A DNA stretch of 64,000 nucleotides. Source: Bacillota bacterium. Lineage in GTDB: Bacteria; Bacillota; Desulfotomaculia; Desulfotomaculales; Desulfallaceae. The notes under the pieces are model-generated. The model saw only the letters and a program-made list of their open reading frames with translations. It made no database searches and was not told the DNA's origin. Within the stretch, counting starts at the first letter, position 1. Each line of letters begins with the position of its first letter. Positions 7,856-16,632 of this stretch are shown here, one piece after another. The translations under genes were made by a program, and so were the position numbers. The stretch lies in NCBI GenBank assembly GCA_023439185.1, contig JAEXOR010000034.1, forward strand, positions 1 to 64,000, given 5' to 3'.

Positions 7856-9388
7856 TTATATTCCGAGCAATTGATAGATCTTGTTCATGTCCAGGCTGGC
7901 ACGCACCAGGTCGGCCAACTGATCGTATCCCTGCTGCCGCCTCTCCACAGCGCTTATTCCGTGTTCATGCTCCATGACATCAAGACCCTTCCGGCGTTTC
8001 AATTGGTTGATAATATGCCGCCTGAAACCGTCTGCGTCAAATACACCGTGGATATACGTGCCCCACACCGTACCGGCGGCGTTTTCGGCCCCGTCCGGCA
8101 GGTTTACTTCCTTTCCGGAACGGGTAGTGATCAGAAAGGCGTTATTCGCGCCGGGGCTTAGATCGGTGCGCCCCATATGTATTTCGTAACCCTCCAGCAC
8201 GCCGCTGTACCCGCCGAGGAAACCGCCCGCCCCGGCAACCCGGGCCCGCACCTGGGAGGTAACCTTGTCCCGGGCAAATACCGTCTGCATCTCCAAAAGG
8301 CCCAGCCCGGCCATCCGCTCAATGGACGACTCGGTGTGGTCCGGATCCAAAAGGTCCGTGCCCAGCATCTGAAAACCGCCGCAGATACCGACCACCGCCG
8401 TTCCTTTACGGGCCAGCCGCACTATTTCCCCCGCCAGGCCGGTTTGTTTGAGATACAGCAAGTCCTCAATGGTATTTTTACTACCCGGGATAATCACCAT
8501 ATCCGGCTCGCCCAGCGGATTATCCCGCCCCACGTAACGCATGTGTACATCCGGTTCGTTTTCGAAGGGATCGAAATCGGTGAAATTGGATATCCGGGGC
8601 GTGCGCAAAACGGCGATTTCCACCTTGTCGCCGATCCCGGCGGTTTGGTAGTTCTTTTTCTCCATGGACACCGAATCCTCGTCCATGATATATAAATCAT
8701 GAAAATGCGGCACAATGCCCAGCACCGGCACCCCGGTCCTGCCTTCCAGAAAATCCACCGCCGGCTGGAACAGTGCCACATCGCCGCGGAACTTATTGAT
8801 AATGACACCCCGCACCCGCCGGCGGTCCTCCGGGTCCAGCAACTCCAGGGTACCCACCACCGAAGCCAGCACGCCCCCCCGGTCGATATCCGCCACCAAC
8901 AGCACCGGCGCGTTTGCTTCCCGGGCTACCCGCATGTTTACAATTTCGGTGTCCTGCAGGTTAATTTCCGCCGGGCTGCCCGCGCCCTCGATAACCACGA
9001 TATCGAATTTTTGGCGCAAGGAATCCAGGGAGCTGGTCACCACAGACCACAATTTGCCGGCCAGATCGTTATGGTAGCTCTGGGCGGTGTAGTTATCCAG
9101 CGGGCGGCCCAGCAGCACCACCTGTGAAGCCGACTCCCCCGTGGGCTTGAGTAGTATGGGGTTCATTTCCACCGCCGGCGGAATACCCGCCGCCTCGGCC
9201 TGTACAACCTGAGCCCGGCCCATTTCACAGCCGTCGGCGGTAACAAAAGAGTTCAACGCCATATTCTGCGACTTAAAAGGCGCCACCCGGTAACCGTCCT
9301 GAAAAAAAATCCGGCACAGCGCCGCTGTCAGAACGCTTTTTCCAGCGTGTGAGGCAGTTCCCTGCACCATAATCGTCCTGGCCGGCAT
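7856..9388 (-). CDS. cobQ: Adenosylcobyric acid synthase (glutamine-hydrolysing)
   Basis: 510 residues, typical of CobQ/CbiP. The N-terminus MVQGTASHAGKSVLTAAL carries the P-loop, followed by APFKSQNMALNSFVT, a CobQ hallmark. The glutaminase domain has VVGICGGFQMLG (nucleophile Cys) and the catalytic His in GTYIHGVFD. It amidates the b, d, e and g side chains of adenosylcobyrinate a,c-diamide, the step after CbiA. GGAGG precedes the ATG, and its first base is shared with the last base of the cobU stop (TAATG). Confidence 0.93.
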   Translation of the reverse strand: MPARTIMVQGTASHAGKSVLTAALCRIFFQDGYRVAPFKSQNMALNSFVTADGCEMGRAQVVQAEAAGIPPAVEMNPILLKPTGESASQVVLLGRPLDNYTAQSYHNDLAGKLWSVVTSSLDSLRQKFDIVVIEGAGSPAEINLQDTEIVNMRVAREANAPVLLVADIDRGGVLASVVGTLELLDPEDRRRVRGVIINKFRGDVALFQPAVDFLEGRTGVPVLGIVPHFHDLYIMDEDSVSMEKKNYQTAGIGDKVEIAVLRTPRISNFTDFDPFENEPDVHMRYVGRDNPLGEPDMVIIPGSKNTIEDLLYLKQTGLAGEIVRLARKGTAVVGICGGFQMLGTDLLDPDHTESSIERMAGLGLLEMQTVFARDKVTSQVRARVAGAGGFLGGYSGVLEGYEIHMGRTDLSPGANNAFLITTRSGKEVNLPDGAENAAGTVWGTYIHGVFDADGFRRHIINQLKRRKGLDVMEHEHGISAVERRQQGYDQLADLVRASLDMNKIYQLLGI

Positions 9389-9942
9389 TATATTTCCTCC
9401 CTTCCGATTTTGGCCGCCAGAGTTTTAAGCTCCACCGGTATCCCGGCGGTAACCAGGTAAACCCGGTCGGCCAGATCGGCCGCCTGCCGGTTGACCCGCC
9501 CGGCGACATCGCGAAATAAACGGCCCAACCGGTTGTCCGGCACCACGCCGCAACCAACCTGGTTGCTGACCAGGATCAAAATTAAATCCCTGTCACGGGC
9601 TGTTTCAATCGCCCGCACAGTCTCCTCAATGATGTATTCTTCAGACGGCGCGTTATCAAGCAGTAAATTGGTTATCCATAAGCTCAGACAGTCAACCAAC
9701 ACGCAGGAACCACGGGGCGCCTCCTTCAGCGCCCAGGCCAGACGATGGGTTTCCTCCACCGTAACCCAGCCGGCGGGACGCCGTTCCCGGTGTTTTTGCA
9801 CCCGGTCTCTCATTTCCTCATCGTACACCCCGGCGGTGGCCAGATAAATTACCGCATCCGAAAAAGAGGCGGCCAACTCTTCGGCCACTTCGCTTTTCCC
9901 GCTGCGCGCGCCACCGGTAATCAGGATCACTTTTCCGGCCAT
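9388..9942 (-). CDS. cobU: Adenosylcobinamide kinase / adenosylcobinamide-phosphate guanylyltransferase
   Basis: 184 residues, full length for CobU/CobP. The P-loop is ITGGARSGKSEVAEELA. HRERRPAGWVTVEE contains the histidine region that takes GMP, and VLVDCLSLWITNLL and LVSNQVGCGVVPDNRLGR are family signatures. It phosphorylates adenosylcobinamide and transfers GMP to give AdoCbi-GDP, the acceptor for CobS. No cobS or cobT lies in the window, so the last condensation must be encoded elsewhere. ATG follows GGGAGG. Confidence 0.93.
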   Translation of the reverse strand: MAGKVILITGGARSGKSEVAEELAASFSDAVIYLATAGVYDEEMRDRVQKHRERRPAGWVTVEETHRLAWALKEAPRGSCVLVDCLSLWITNLLLDNAPSEEYIIEETVRAIETARDRDLILILVSNQVGCGVVPDNRLGRLFRDVAGRVNRQAADLADRVYLVTAGIPVELKTLAAKIGREEI

Positions 9943-9961
9943 TTAAAAGCCTCCCTGTTCC

Positions 9962-10378
9962 TTACCTACCCCCGGCCAGTTCCTTAACCCTTTGCACCAG
10001 TTCTTCCACCAGGTGCGGCAGAGGCTCAGATTTCAGTCCAACAATATTTACCCCCGCCCGGGTCAGGGGAAGAAGAACCTTGGGCGCCGGGCTGGCGGCG
10101 ACGGCTTCGGCCATGGCCGGAGTCAGTTCGCCGGACATGGCGTGGGGAAACATGATGCCCACCGGTCCCACAATGATGTCCACCCGGGAAGCGTTGAACA
10201 CCACTGCGTTTTCCCCGGTGGCGCCTTCGTTGGCCCCGGAACGGAGCATCACCGAAGTGGCCAGCGCATTGGTACCCAGGGCTAAAAAGTCAACATCATC
10301 GGGCAATTCCCGTCTGAGCCTGTCCATGATATGCTTGCCTATACCGCCACCCTGTCCGTCTATTACGGCGATCTTCAT
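9962..10378 (-). CDS. DUF3842 family protein of unknown function
   Basis: 138 residues starting MKIAVIDGQGGGIGK, a glycine-rich loop like a nucleotide or dinucleotide-binding motif. Later parts include MLRSGANEGATGENAV and VGPVGIMFPHAMSGELTP. I recognise this as the DUF3842 family of anaerobic Firmicutes; its function is not established. It is the first gene before cobU, 19 bases away on the same strand, so it is probably co-transcribed with the cobalamin genes. ATG is preferred with AGGTG upstream; a start seven codons earlier is possible. Confidence 0.75.
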   Translation of the reverse strand: MKIAVIDGQGGGIGKHIMDRLRRELPDDVDFLALGTNALATSVMLRSGANEGATGENAVVFNASRVDIIVGPVGIMFPHAMSGELTPAMAEAVAASPAPKVLLPLTRAGVNIVGLKSEPLPHLVEELVQRVKELAGGR

Positions 10379-10401
10379 TGTCGTCAACACCTCACCCAAA
10401 T

Positions 10402-10410
10402 ATTATATCA
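10402..10410 (-). promoter_or_regulatory. Extended -10 promoter candidate for the DUF3842-cob operon
   Basis: On the minus strand TGATATAAT (extended -10, TGNTATAAT) lies 24 bases before the DUF3842 start codon. No good -35 is seen. There is no room for a cobalamin riboswitch between here and the gene. Confidence 0.5.
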
Positions 10411-10465
10411 TAGCCGGCGGTAAAGAATCAGTTCCCCGCCATGAAATGCCCAAAAAGCCGAGTGG

Positions 10466-10500
10466 ATGGAAAAAAAATCCCCCGTGGGTAAGGGGATCTT
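10466..10500 (-). terminator. Rho-independent terminator after the coiled-coil gene
   Basis: On the minus strand GATCCCC and GGGGGAT arms close a short loop and are followed by a run of eight T. It separates the coiled-coil gene from the cob operon promoter. Confidence 0.85.
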
Positions 10501-10515
10501 TCTGAAATCACAGAT

Positions 10516-10776
10516 TTAATTGGAATGACCTTTTAATTTGGATTGCAGTTCCACCAGTTGGCTGTTTTTCTTTAACAGCCGTCGCGCGTATTTGTTATTA
10601 TCCCGGTGCAAACGGCGGTTTTCTGTTTCCAGCCGCGCCAGGATGCATGTTTTCTCCTTTTCCAGTTTTTCCACCAGGTTCATCAGCACTCTCCTGCTCA
10701 GGCGAAGTTGTTCCACCTTTTCCTCCAGTTCCCTAACCCGGTACTGAAAAAACTTCGTGTCACCATAATGCTCCAC
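10516..10776 (-). CDS. Small coiled-coil protein, unknown function
   Basis: 86 residues from a GTG with GGGGTGATG upstream. Almost the whole length is a charged amphipathic helix: YRVRELEEKVEQLRLSRRVL, then LVEKLEKEKTCILARLETEN and RLLKKNSQLVELQSKL. The heptad leucine/valine spacing predicts a coiled coil. No signal peptide or enzymatic motif is visible. It is a single-gene unit with its own terminator. I do not recognise a named family. Confidence 0.65.
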   Translation of the reverse strand: MEHYGDTKFFQYRVRELEEKVEQLRLSRRVLMNLVEKLEKEKTCILARLETENRRLHRDNNKYARRLLKKNSQLVELQSKLKGHSN

Positions 10777-10916
10777 CGCATCACCCCATGCAATATTGTT
10801 CTTAAGAGAGGATGTTCGAAATGTCCGCGCCAGATCTACTTCGAATTCGAACCCTCACTAATAGAATATGCCGGGGCGCTTTTAATTAGACGTGCTGCCG
10901 GGGCACACGGCTCTAA

Positions 10917-11765
10917 TCACATGGCGTTCCCACTATTTAACCGGCGGTTTTCGGCCGCCTGTTCACGCAGCCGCAGTACCGTTTCGTAAGGGGTGACAGC
11001 TTCACCCAGTGACCCGTGTCCGGCTACCCCGGCGCCATGAAAATCGGAACCGCCGGTGGCGATCAGCCCGTGACTGCGGCAAAGCTCACGATAATGCCGT
11101 TCCCTTTCCCTGCTGTGCTGCGGATGAGCTACTTCCAAACCCTGCAGTCCCGCTTCTATCAGGGTAAGCACCAGTTCGTCCTTGCAGGTGATGCCCGGAT
11201 GGGCCAGCACCGGCACTCCCCCGGCCTCAATAACCGCTTTAATCATTTCCTCCGGCCTGTATTTCAGGCGCGGCACGTAAGCCGCCTTCCCGAAACCGAT
11301 ATACCTGTCAAACGCCTCGGTTATACTGCTGATCTGGCCCGCCGCCAAAAGCGCCCGGGCGATATGCGGCCGGCCCACCGAACCGGCGCCCGCCTGGGCC
11401 ATGACATTTTCCAGGCTGATGTTCACACCCAACGCGCGTAATTTGTCAACCATGTTTTGGGCACGGGTGAACCGGGCATTCCTAAAGGCGCTGAGGTACC
11501 CCTGGAACACTGGATCAGCCGGTTTTACACAGTAACCCAACACGTGCACTTCCAACCCGTCGTAATCGGTACTAAGCTCCACTCCGCTCAACACGTCTAT
11601 ACCGGCTGATTCCGCCGTATCCTTGGCCGCACTAACGCCTTCCATCGTATCATGATCCGTAACGGCCACCGCGCGCAGCCCGGCCAGGACGGCCAGGCGG
11701 ACAATATCCGCCGGGGAACTTGTACCGTCCGAAGCACTGGTATGTACATGTAAGTCAGCAAACAT
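10917..11765 (-). CDS. PHP-domain phosphoesterase
   Basis: About 282 residues. The PHP metal motifs are DLHVHTSASDGTSSP, VAVTDHDTMEG, a GVELST block, PVLAHPGI and GSDFHG. This layout matches the YciV/TrpH-type PHP phosphatases, which act on 3',5'-nucleoside bisphosphates or 5' ends of short RNAs; the substrate here is not known. It follows the dipeptidase gene closely on the same strand. ATG with AGGTGA 11 bases upstream is chosen; an in-frame TTG nine codons earlier is possible. Confidence 0.8.
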   Translation of the reverse strand: MFADLHVHTSASDGTSSPADIVRLAVLAGLRAVAVTDHDTMEGVSAAKDTAESAGIDVLSGVELSTDYDGLEVHVLGYCVKPADPVFQGYLSAFRNARFTRAQNMVDKLRALGVNISLENVMAQAGAGSVGRPHIARALLAAGQISSITEAFDRYIGFGKAAYVPRLKYRPEEMIKAVIEAGGVPVLAHPGITCKDELVLTLIEAGLQGLEVAHPQHSRERERHYRELCRSHGLIATGGSDFHGAGVAGHGSLGEAVTPYETVLRLREQAAENRRLNSGNAM

Positions 11766-11796
11766 ATTCAATCCAATCACCTGTATCCACAAACTC

Positions 11797-12750
11797 TCAC
11801 TTTAAAACCTTTTCCAGCAGACGCATCCAATTTCCTCCCATTATATCAGAAACCTGATCATTACTGTAACCCCGGACCAACAATTCTTCGGCCAGCCGGG
11901 GAATACAACCGGCGTCCTCCAAGCCGGGCAAGTAATCGTCCATACCGTCAAAGTCGGAGCCCAGCCCGATACACCGGATGCCGAAACGGGACGCGATATG
12001 GTCAATATGAGCGAGCAACCGATCCAGATCCGGCTGTTCCGGGTGAACAAACGCCGGTACAAATGACAGGCCCACCACGCCGCCGGTTTTAGCCAGGTGC
12101 TCAATCTGGTCGTCGGTCAAGTTGCGCGGGTGCTTGCAAAGGGCATGGCAGTTGGCGTGGGTGGCGGCAAAGGGCTGCCCGGAAACAGCGGCCACATCCC
12201 AGAATCCCTTTACGCTGAGGTGGGAAACGTCCACCAGCATACCCAGCCGGTTCATTTCCCGGACCACGGCGCGGCCGTATTGGCTCAGCCCCCCGGCGGA
12301 ATCGCCCTCGCCGACTCCGTCCCCCAGTTCGTTGCGCCCGTTCCAGGTTAACGTGATCGAGCGCACCCCCAACCGGTACAGCATCCGCAGCACGGCCAGG
12401 TCCCCGGACAAAGCCTCGCCTCCCTCCACCGACAGGAGCGCGGCAATTTTCCCGGCCGCGGTGATTTTCCTGATCCCATCCGCATTAAAAGCAGGCTCAA
12501 CCAACGGCCTGTTTTTCTCCATCACCGCGTAAAAATCATCTATGTACTGCAGGCATTTTTTAAGCGCCCAGTCTTTAAACTTTGGCGAGATGAAAGCGGC
12601 AAAAAACTGCACGTTAACACCACCGGCGATCATCCGCGGCAGGTCCAATTGCCCGTGCCGGGAAATCAGGCCGATGTTCCTGTTTTGCCCCGGAGCCGCT
12701 GTGAGTGTGTCACAGTGTCCATCCACGGTCAGTTTAAAGGTAACACCCAT
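11797..12750 (-). CDS. Membrane dipeptidase (renal dipeptidase family, M19)
   Basis: 317 residues, normal for bacterial M19 peptidases. Zinc-site motifs visible are VDGHCDTL near the N-terminus, the bridging Glu in LSVEGGEAL, MLVDVSHLS, FAATHANCHALCKHPRN and IGLGSDFDGMD. These enzymes cut dipeptides, often with a C-terminal D-residue. No signal peptide is seen, so it is probably cytoplasmic. GGGAGGG lies six bases before the ATG. It shares a strand with the PHP gene and is separated from spoVS by a terminator. Confidence 0.88.
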   Translation of the reverse strand: MGVTFKLTVDGHCDTLTAAPGQNRNIGLISRHGQLDLPRMIAGGVNVQFFAAFISPKFKDWALKKCLQYIDDFYAVMEKNRPLVEPAFNADGIRKITAAGKIAALLSVEGGEALSGDLAVLRMLYRLGVRSITLTWNGRNELGDGVGEGDSAGGLSQYGRAVVREMNRLGMLVDVSHLSVKGFWDVAAVSGQPFAATHANCHALCKHPRNLTDDQIEHLAKTGGVVGLSFVPAFVHPEQPDLDRLLAHIDHIASRFGIRCIGLGSDFDGMDDYLPGLEDAGCIPRLAEELLVRGYSNDQVSDIMGGNWMRLLEKVLK

Positions 12751-12766
12751 TTAAAACCCTCCCCAA

Positions 12767-12812
12767 ATTAAAAACCCGTTTATTCCACTATTGGGAGAAC
12801 AAACAGGTTTTT
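12767..12812 (-). terminator. Terminator after spoVS
   Basis: AAACCCGTTT (12772-12781) pairs with AAACAGGTTT (12801-12810) with one mismatch, and T-runs lie on both sides. On the minus strand it ends spoVS; it could work both ways. Confidence 0.7.
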
Positions 12813-12855
12813 ACATCTATCTTTATTAAAAAATTAAAAAGAGCTTTTATGTACG

Positions 12856-13116
12856 TTACCGGGGTTCAACAATAAGCTTGATGGCGGTCCTTTCTTCACC
12901 GTCGATAATAATATCGGTAAATGCCGGGATGCAGATTAAGTCCACTCCGCTTGGCGCCACAAACCCCCTGGCTATAGCCACCGCCTTAACCGCCTGGTTA
13001 AGCGCGCCCGCACCGATGGCCTGGATTTCACAACAGCCACGTTCCCTCAACACCCCCGCCAGTGCACCGGCCACAGAATTTGGATTGGATTTTGCTGCAA
13101 CTTTTAACACTTCCAT
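12856..13116 (-). CDS. spoVS: Stage V sporulation protein S
   Basis: 86 residues, exactly the family size: MEVLKVAAKSNPNSVAGALA and GAGALNQAVKAVAIARGFVAP are SpoVS hallmarks. SpoVS is a small Alba-like protein needed for spore coat assembly and septation control in Bacillus. The perfect AAGGAGGTCC site before this ATG decides the start over one eight codons upstream. It stands alone between a terminator and a SigH-like promoter, next to ymdB as in B. subtilis. Confidence 0.95.
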   Translation of the reverse strand: MEVLKVAAKSNPNSVAGALAGVLRERGCCEIQAIGAGALNQAVKAVAIARGFVAPSGVDLICIPAFTDIIIDGEERTAIKLIVEPR

Positions 13117-13171
13117 AATGGACCTCCTTCTTCGCTGCAAAGACTCTTGCTACATTATTTCATAAAAGTAT

Positions 13172-13198
13172 ATTCTTCGGCCTGTATAAAATTCCTCT
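13172..13198 (-). promoter_or_regulatory. SigH-type promoter of spoVS
   Basis: On the minus strand AGAGGAATT (-35, consensus RNAGGAWWW) is followed after 11 bases by GAAGAAT (-10, consensus RNNGAAT). Both elements match fully. It lies about 55 bases upstream of the spoVS start. B. subtilis spoVS is SigH dependent, so the position fits. Confidence 0.75.
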
Positions 13199-13270
13199 CC
13201 CAATGATTAAATTTTTTTAACATTTTTGAATTTTTTAATTTATGTGTTATTTATAAACATATATCAGCCG

Positions 13271-14056
13271 TTACTCATAGTTTTGAATCCGTTTTATATC
13301 TTCCGCCCGCCCCGTCTGGCTGTCGATATCAATAACCACGGCGTTAAACTGATATGGTCCGACGGCTACTTCAAATTTCCTGGGCATTTGGGTGATGAAC
13401 TTTTCCATCACCGGTTCCTTTTTGACGCCGATTACCGAGTCCAGCGGTCCGGTCATGCCCACATCGGTAATGTAAGCCGTACCTCCGGGAAGCACCCGTT
13501 CGTCGGCGGTCTGCACATGGGTATGGGTACCGCATACCGCGGATACCCTGCCTTCCAGGTAATAAGCCATGGCAATTTTTTCAGACGTGGCTTCGGCATG
13601 AAAGTCCAACAGCATAATATTGCTCCACTCACGCAAAACCGCGATTATTTCGTCGGCTTTCCGGAAAGGACAGTCCAAACCGGGCATGAATACACGCCCG
13701 GACAAGTTAAATACCCCAACCTTAACGCCGTCTTTAGTTTCATACCGGCCGAAACCCGCGCCCGGCGCGCCGGGCGGGTAGTTTCCGGGCCTGATAATCC
13801 GCTCTTCCCTGACGATAAGGTTAAATATTTCCTTTTTATTCCATACATGATTGCCCATGGTTAACACTTCCACGCCGGCCGAGAAAAGTTCATTGGCCAC
13901 TTCCCTGGTAATGCCGTTGCCACCGGCGGCGTTTTCACCATTGGCTATAGTCAAATTTATTTTCTCGTCCCGCACCAGCCCCGGGACATTCTCAATGACC
14001 GCCCGTCGTCCCGGACGTCCCACAACATCACCAATCATCAAGATCCTGATACTCAA
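13271..14056 (-). CDS. ymdB: YmdB-family metallophosphoesterase (2',3'-cNMP phosphodiesterase)
   Basis: About 261 residues of the TIGR00282 family. Visible metal ligand motifs are MIGDVVGRPGR, ANGENAAGGNGIT, TMGNHVW, MLLDFHAEATSEK and CGTHTHVQTADE. YmdB of B. subtilis hydrolyses 2',3'-cyclic nucleotides and affects biofilm and motility decisions, and it sits beside rny and spoVS as here. The start is taken as TTG nine bases after AGGTGG; a GTG four codons earlier is possible. Confidence 0.92.
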   Translation of the reverse strand: MSIRILMIGDVVGRPGRRAVIENVPGLVRDEKINLTIANGENAAGGNGITREVANELFSAGVEVLTMGNHVWNKKEIFNLIVREERIIRPGNYPPGAPGAGFGRYETKDGVKVGVFNLSGRVFMPGLDCPFRKADEIIAVLREWSNIMLLDFHAEATSEKIAMAYYLEGRVSAVCGTHTHVQTADERVLPGGTAYITDVGMTGPLDSVIGVKKEPVMEKFITQMPRKFEVAVGPYQFNAVVIDIDSQTGRAEDIKRIQNYE

Positions 14057-14068
14057 GATAAAAACCAC

Positions 14069-14587
14069 CTATTTATTAAAAACAAGAACCCTTCCCTCTT
14101 CCCGGAACGCGTAAAGTTTTTTGTTGCCCACGGAACCCCTAACACTCTCAAGCATATGTTCGATAATCTCATCCTGGACCACCAGGTCTTCCTCAATCAG
14201 GTGTTCTCCCGAATCGGAGATTAAATCCTTCTCCCAATACTGATAAAAAACCTCAGCCACCAGGTTTATTTCATCTAAAGCCAGTGTTTCCACATCCCGC
14301 TTGATTTCAATCACCGTCAGGTCATTAAAAACCTGGTGATTAATCTCAACCAGGGGGATCTCTTTCTTTTCGAGGTAATTAAAAGCCTGTATATGGTCAA
14401 GGACATGCCCTTTAAACTGCCGCATCTCGTTTTCTTCAACAGCCCGCGCACAGATAAAGTCGAACTTCAGCAAATGCTCTTCCGGGTCGAAATTGATGGC
14501 CGCCACCTGGGGATATCTGACCAGAATGGATATTAAGAGTCCCACGCTGTCGGTAACATCTTCCCCGCCCTTTAACCTGGCCTGCAA
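14069..14587 (-). CDS. Conserved hypothetical protein between rny and ymdB
   Basis: About 172 residues, acidic, with no signal peptide or membrane segment. The N-terminal part (DSVGLLISILVRYPQVAAINFD) looks like an alternating alpha/beta domain. The C-terminal half is rich in Glu, Leu and Ile, with EEDLVVQDEIIEHMLESVRG. I do not recognise a family. It lies 12 bases upstream of ymdB on the same strand, so co-transcription is likely. TTG with GGAAGG upstream is favoured; a GTG ten codons earlier is also possible. Confidence 0.6.
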   Translation of the reverse strand: MQARLKGGEDVTDSVGLLISILVRYPQVAAINFDPEEHLLKFDFICARAVEENEMRQFKGHVLDHIQAFNYLEKKEIPLVEINHQVFNDLTVIEIKRDVETLALDEINLVAEVFYQYWEKDLISDSGEHLIEEDLVVQDEIIEHMLESVRGSVGNKKLYAFREEGRVLVFNK

Positions 14588-14703
14588 TAAGCACACCTTC
14601 CTTCCGATCAGGCACACATAATCAAGTTTAACTTCTTTGCCGGTGTTTATATTCCTGCCTGCGGGATTACCTTAATTAGTTAAAAAATTTTCCAAGTCAA
14701 ATT

Positions 14704-14750
14704 AAAAACGATCTCTTACTTGGAATATCCCCGGTAAGAGATCGTTTGTT
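14704..14750 (-). terminator. Terminator after rny
   Basis: A perfect 14-bp inverted repeat (AAACGATCTCTTAC, 14706-14719; its complement, 14734-14747) is flanked by T-runs on either strand. It ends rny four bases after the stop codon. Confidence 0.92.
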
Positions 14751-14753
14751 TTC

Positions 14754-16298
14754 TTATTTGGCGTAATCCACCACCCGGGTTTCCCGAATAATCATGACCT
14801 TGATTTGTCCCGGATAGTCCAGTTCATTCTCAATCCTTTTGGCTATTTCCCTGACCAGTTTGACTGCGCCAAGGTCGTCCACCTTGTCGGGCTTGACCAT
14901 AATCCTGATTTCCCGCCCGGCCTGAATGGCATATGATTTTTCCACACCCTCGAATGTCCCGGCAATCTCCTCAAGCTTCTGCAGCCGTTTGATATAAGCT
15001 TCAAGAGTTTCGCGCCTGGCGCCGGGCCGGGCTGCGGATATGGCGTCCGCCGCCTGAATCAAACCGGCCACAATGGTTTTCGGCTCCTCGTCGCCGTGGT
15101 GAGCGGCTATGGCATGGATAACGTCTTTGTTTTCCCTGTATTTCTGGGCCAACTCCACTCCAATGGTTACGTGGGGTCCTTCCACCTCGTGGTCCACCGC
15201 TTTACCGATGTCGTGCAACAGTCCCGCCCGTTTGGCCAACTGGATGTCCACTCCCAGCTCCGCGGCCATCAGACCGCCCAGATGGGCCACCTCGACGGAA
15301 TGCTTGAGCACGTTTTGACCGTAACTGGTGCGGTATTTAAGTCGGCCCAGCAAGTTAATCAGTTCCGGATGCAGTCCGTGCACGCCGGTATCAAATACCG
15401 CCTGTTCACCGGCCTCGCGAATCTGCTGCTCCACTTCCTTGCGGGCTTTTTCAACCATTTCCTCAATCCGGGCCGGATGGATGCGCCCGTCGACAATCAG
15501 TTTTTCCAGGGCGATCCGGGCCGTTTCGCGGCGGATCGGATCAAAACCCGACAGTATTACCGCCTCGGGGGTATCGTCAATGATCAAATCTATCCCGGTA
15601 GCCGTCTCAAAGGCTCTGATGTTTCTGCCTTCCCGGCCGATAATCCGCCCTTTCATTTCGTCGTTGGGGAGCGGAATAACCGCCACGGTGGTTTCGGCCA
15701 CATGGTCGGCCGCACATCTCTGGATGGCCGAGGTAATTACTTCCCTGGCCCGTTTTTCGCCCTCTTCCTTGGCTTTGTTTTCAATTTCTTTAATCAGAAT
15801 TGCTGCTTCATGCTGAATTTCCTTTTCCACATCGGAAAGGAGAATTTGCCTTGCCTCTTCGGACGTCAATCCCGATACCCTTTCCAGTTCAGCCATTTGG
15901 CGGGTGCACAGGGAGGACAGCTCCCCTTTGAGTTTCTCCACTTCCGCATCCTTACGGCTTAACTGCTCTTCTTTCTTTTCAATGCCTTCAGTCTTGCGGT
16001 CCAGCGATTCCTCTTTCTGAACCAGCCTGCGCTCAAGCCTTTGGAGTTCGTTTCTGCGCTCCTTGTTTTCCCTTTCCATTTCATTGCGGTGCTTCAGTAT
16101 TTCCTCTTTGGCTTCCAGCACGGCTTCGCGTTTTTTCCGCTCGACTTCCTTGTTCGCTTCATCCAGCATACTTTTGGCCTGGATCTCGGCGGAAGCGATT
16201 TTGCCTTCGGCAATCATTTTCCTGGCCATAAAACCAGCGCCAAAACCTAAAAGACCCAAAATGCCGGCAATTACTATTATTGTTGATTCAGTGCCCAA
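14754..16298 (-). CDS. rny: Ribonuclease Y
   Basis: 514 residues. The order is standard: an N-terminal membrane anchor (about 5-25, [17 protein letters not shown]), a long charged coiled coil (about 30-190), a KH domain with [15 protein letters not shown] (about 215-275), and an HD domain with [15 protein letters not shown] (about 330-430). RNase Y is the main endonuclease starting mRNA decay in Firmicutes, at the membrane. TTG six bases after GGAGGTG is chosen; an ATG inside the Shine-Dalgarno region would add five residues. It lies next to ymdB as in B. subtilis. Confidence 0.97.
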   Translation of the reverse strand: MGTESTIIVIAGILGLLGFGAGFMARKMIAEGKIASAEIQAKSMLDEANKEVERKKREAVLEAKEEILKHRNEMERENKERRNELQRLERRLVQKEESLDRKTEGIEKKEEQLSRKDAEVEKLKGELSSLCTRQMAELERVSGLTSEEARQILLSDVEKEIQHEAAILIKEIENKAKEEGEKRAREVITSAIQRCAADHVAETTVAVIPLPNDEMKGRIIGREGRNIRAFETATGIDLIIDDTPEAVILSGFDPIRRETARIALEKLIVDGRIHPARIEEMVEKARKEVEQQIREAGEQAVFDTGVHGLHPELINLLGRLKYRTSYGQNVLKHSVEVAHLGGLMAAELGVDIQLAKRAGLLHDIGKAVDHEVEGPHVTIGVELAQKYRENKDVIHAIAAHHGDEEPKTIVAGLIQAADAISAARPGARRETLEAYIKRLQKLEEIAGTFEGVEKSYAIQAGREIRIMVKPDKVDDLGAVKLVREIAKRIENELDYPGQIKVMIIRETRVVDYAK

Positions 16299-16344
16299 AT
16301 TTTCACCTCCCATGCTTTAAAATCTGCTTATTTGCGGTTAATTT

Positions 16345-16378
16345 AACAAAAAAAACACCGAGTTGCTGCTCTCGGTAA
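16345..16378 (-). terminator. Terminator after recX
   Basis: On the minus strand ACCGAG and CTCGGT arms with an 8-base loop (16357-16376) are followed by GTTTTTTTTG. It lies about 255 bases beyond the recX stop, so the recA-recX transcript may have a long 3' end. Confidence 0.75.
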
Positions 16379-16632
16379 GAAAAAGAATCGGACCTATCAT
16401 ATAGTTTGTCCGCCAACGGTTGGAAGAAAACATACATTCCCGCATCAACGTATATGGCACACCGCATAAAATATACAGTTAAGTAATCACGGGCATACAT
16501 TTTCCCTGATTATTCAGGACAATATATTTTTTTAAAAAATAAATTAAAAAAATATATATAAAAACCCGAAGGCCGGTTGGTTCCAATTCTAATTTCTCCC
16601 GAATGTAATTTTACTTTTTTTCCGTAACCCTG
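16379..16632. other. AT-rich gene-free stretch between recX and its terminator
   Basis: There is no credible gene. A 64-residue minus-strand frame at 16303-16500 lacks a ribosome-binding site and runs through the terminator. Bases 16525-16565 are almost only A and T. Confidence 0.6.

Noticed and set aside
10379..10515. Cobalamin riboswitch ahead of the cob operon
   Set aside because: The spacer is occupied by a terminator and a -10 box only 24 bases from the start codon; there is no room for the roughly 200-base aptamer.
10768..10916. Plus-strand frame with a CSKC motif (RGCSKCPRQIYFEF)
   Set aside because: It looks faintly like a zinc-ribbon piece, but it has no ribosome-binding site and runs on into sequence antisense to the PHP gene.
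16303..16500. 65-codon minus-strand frame upstream of rny
   Set aside because: It crosses a clear terminator, overlaps the rny start and lacks a ribosome-binding site.
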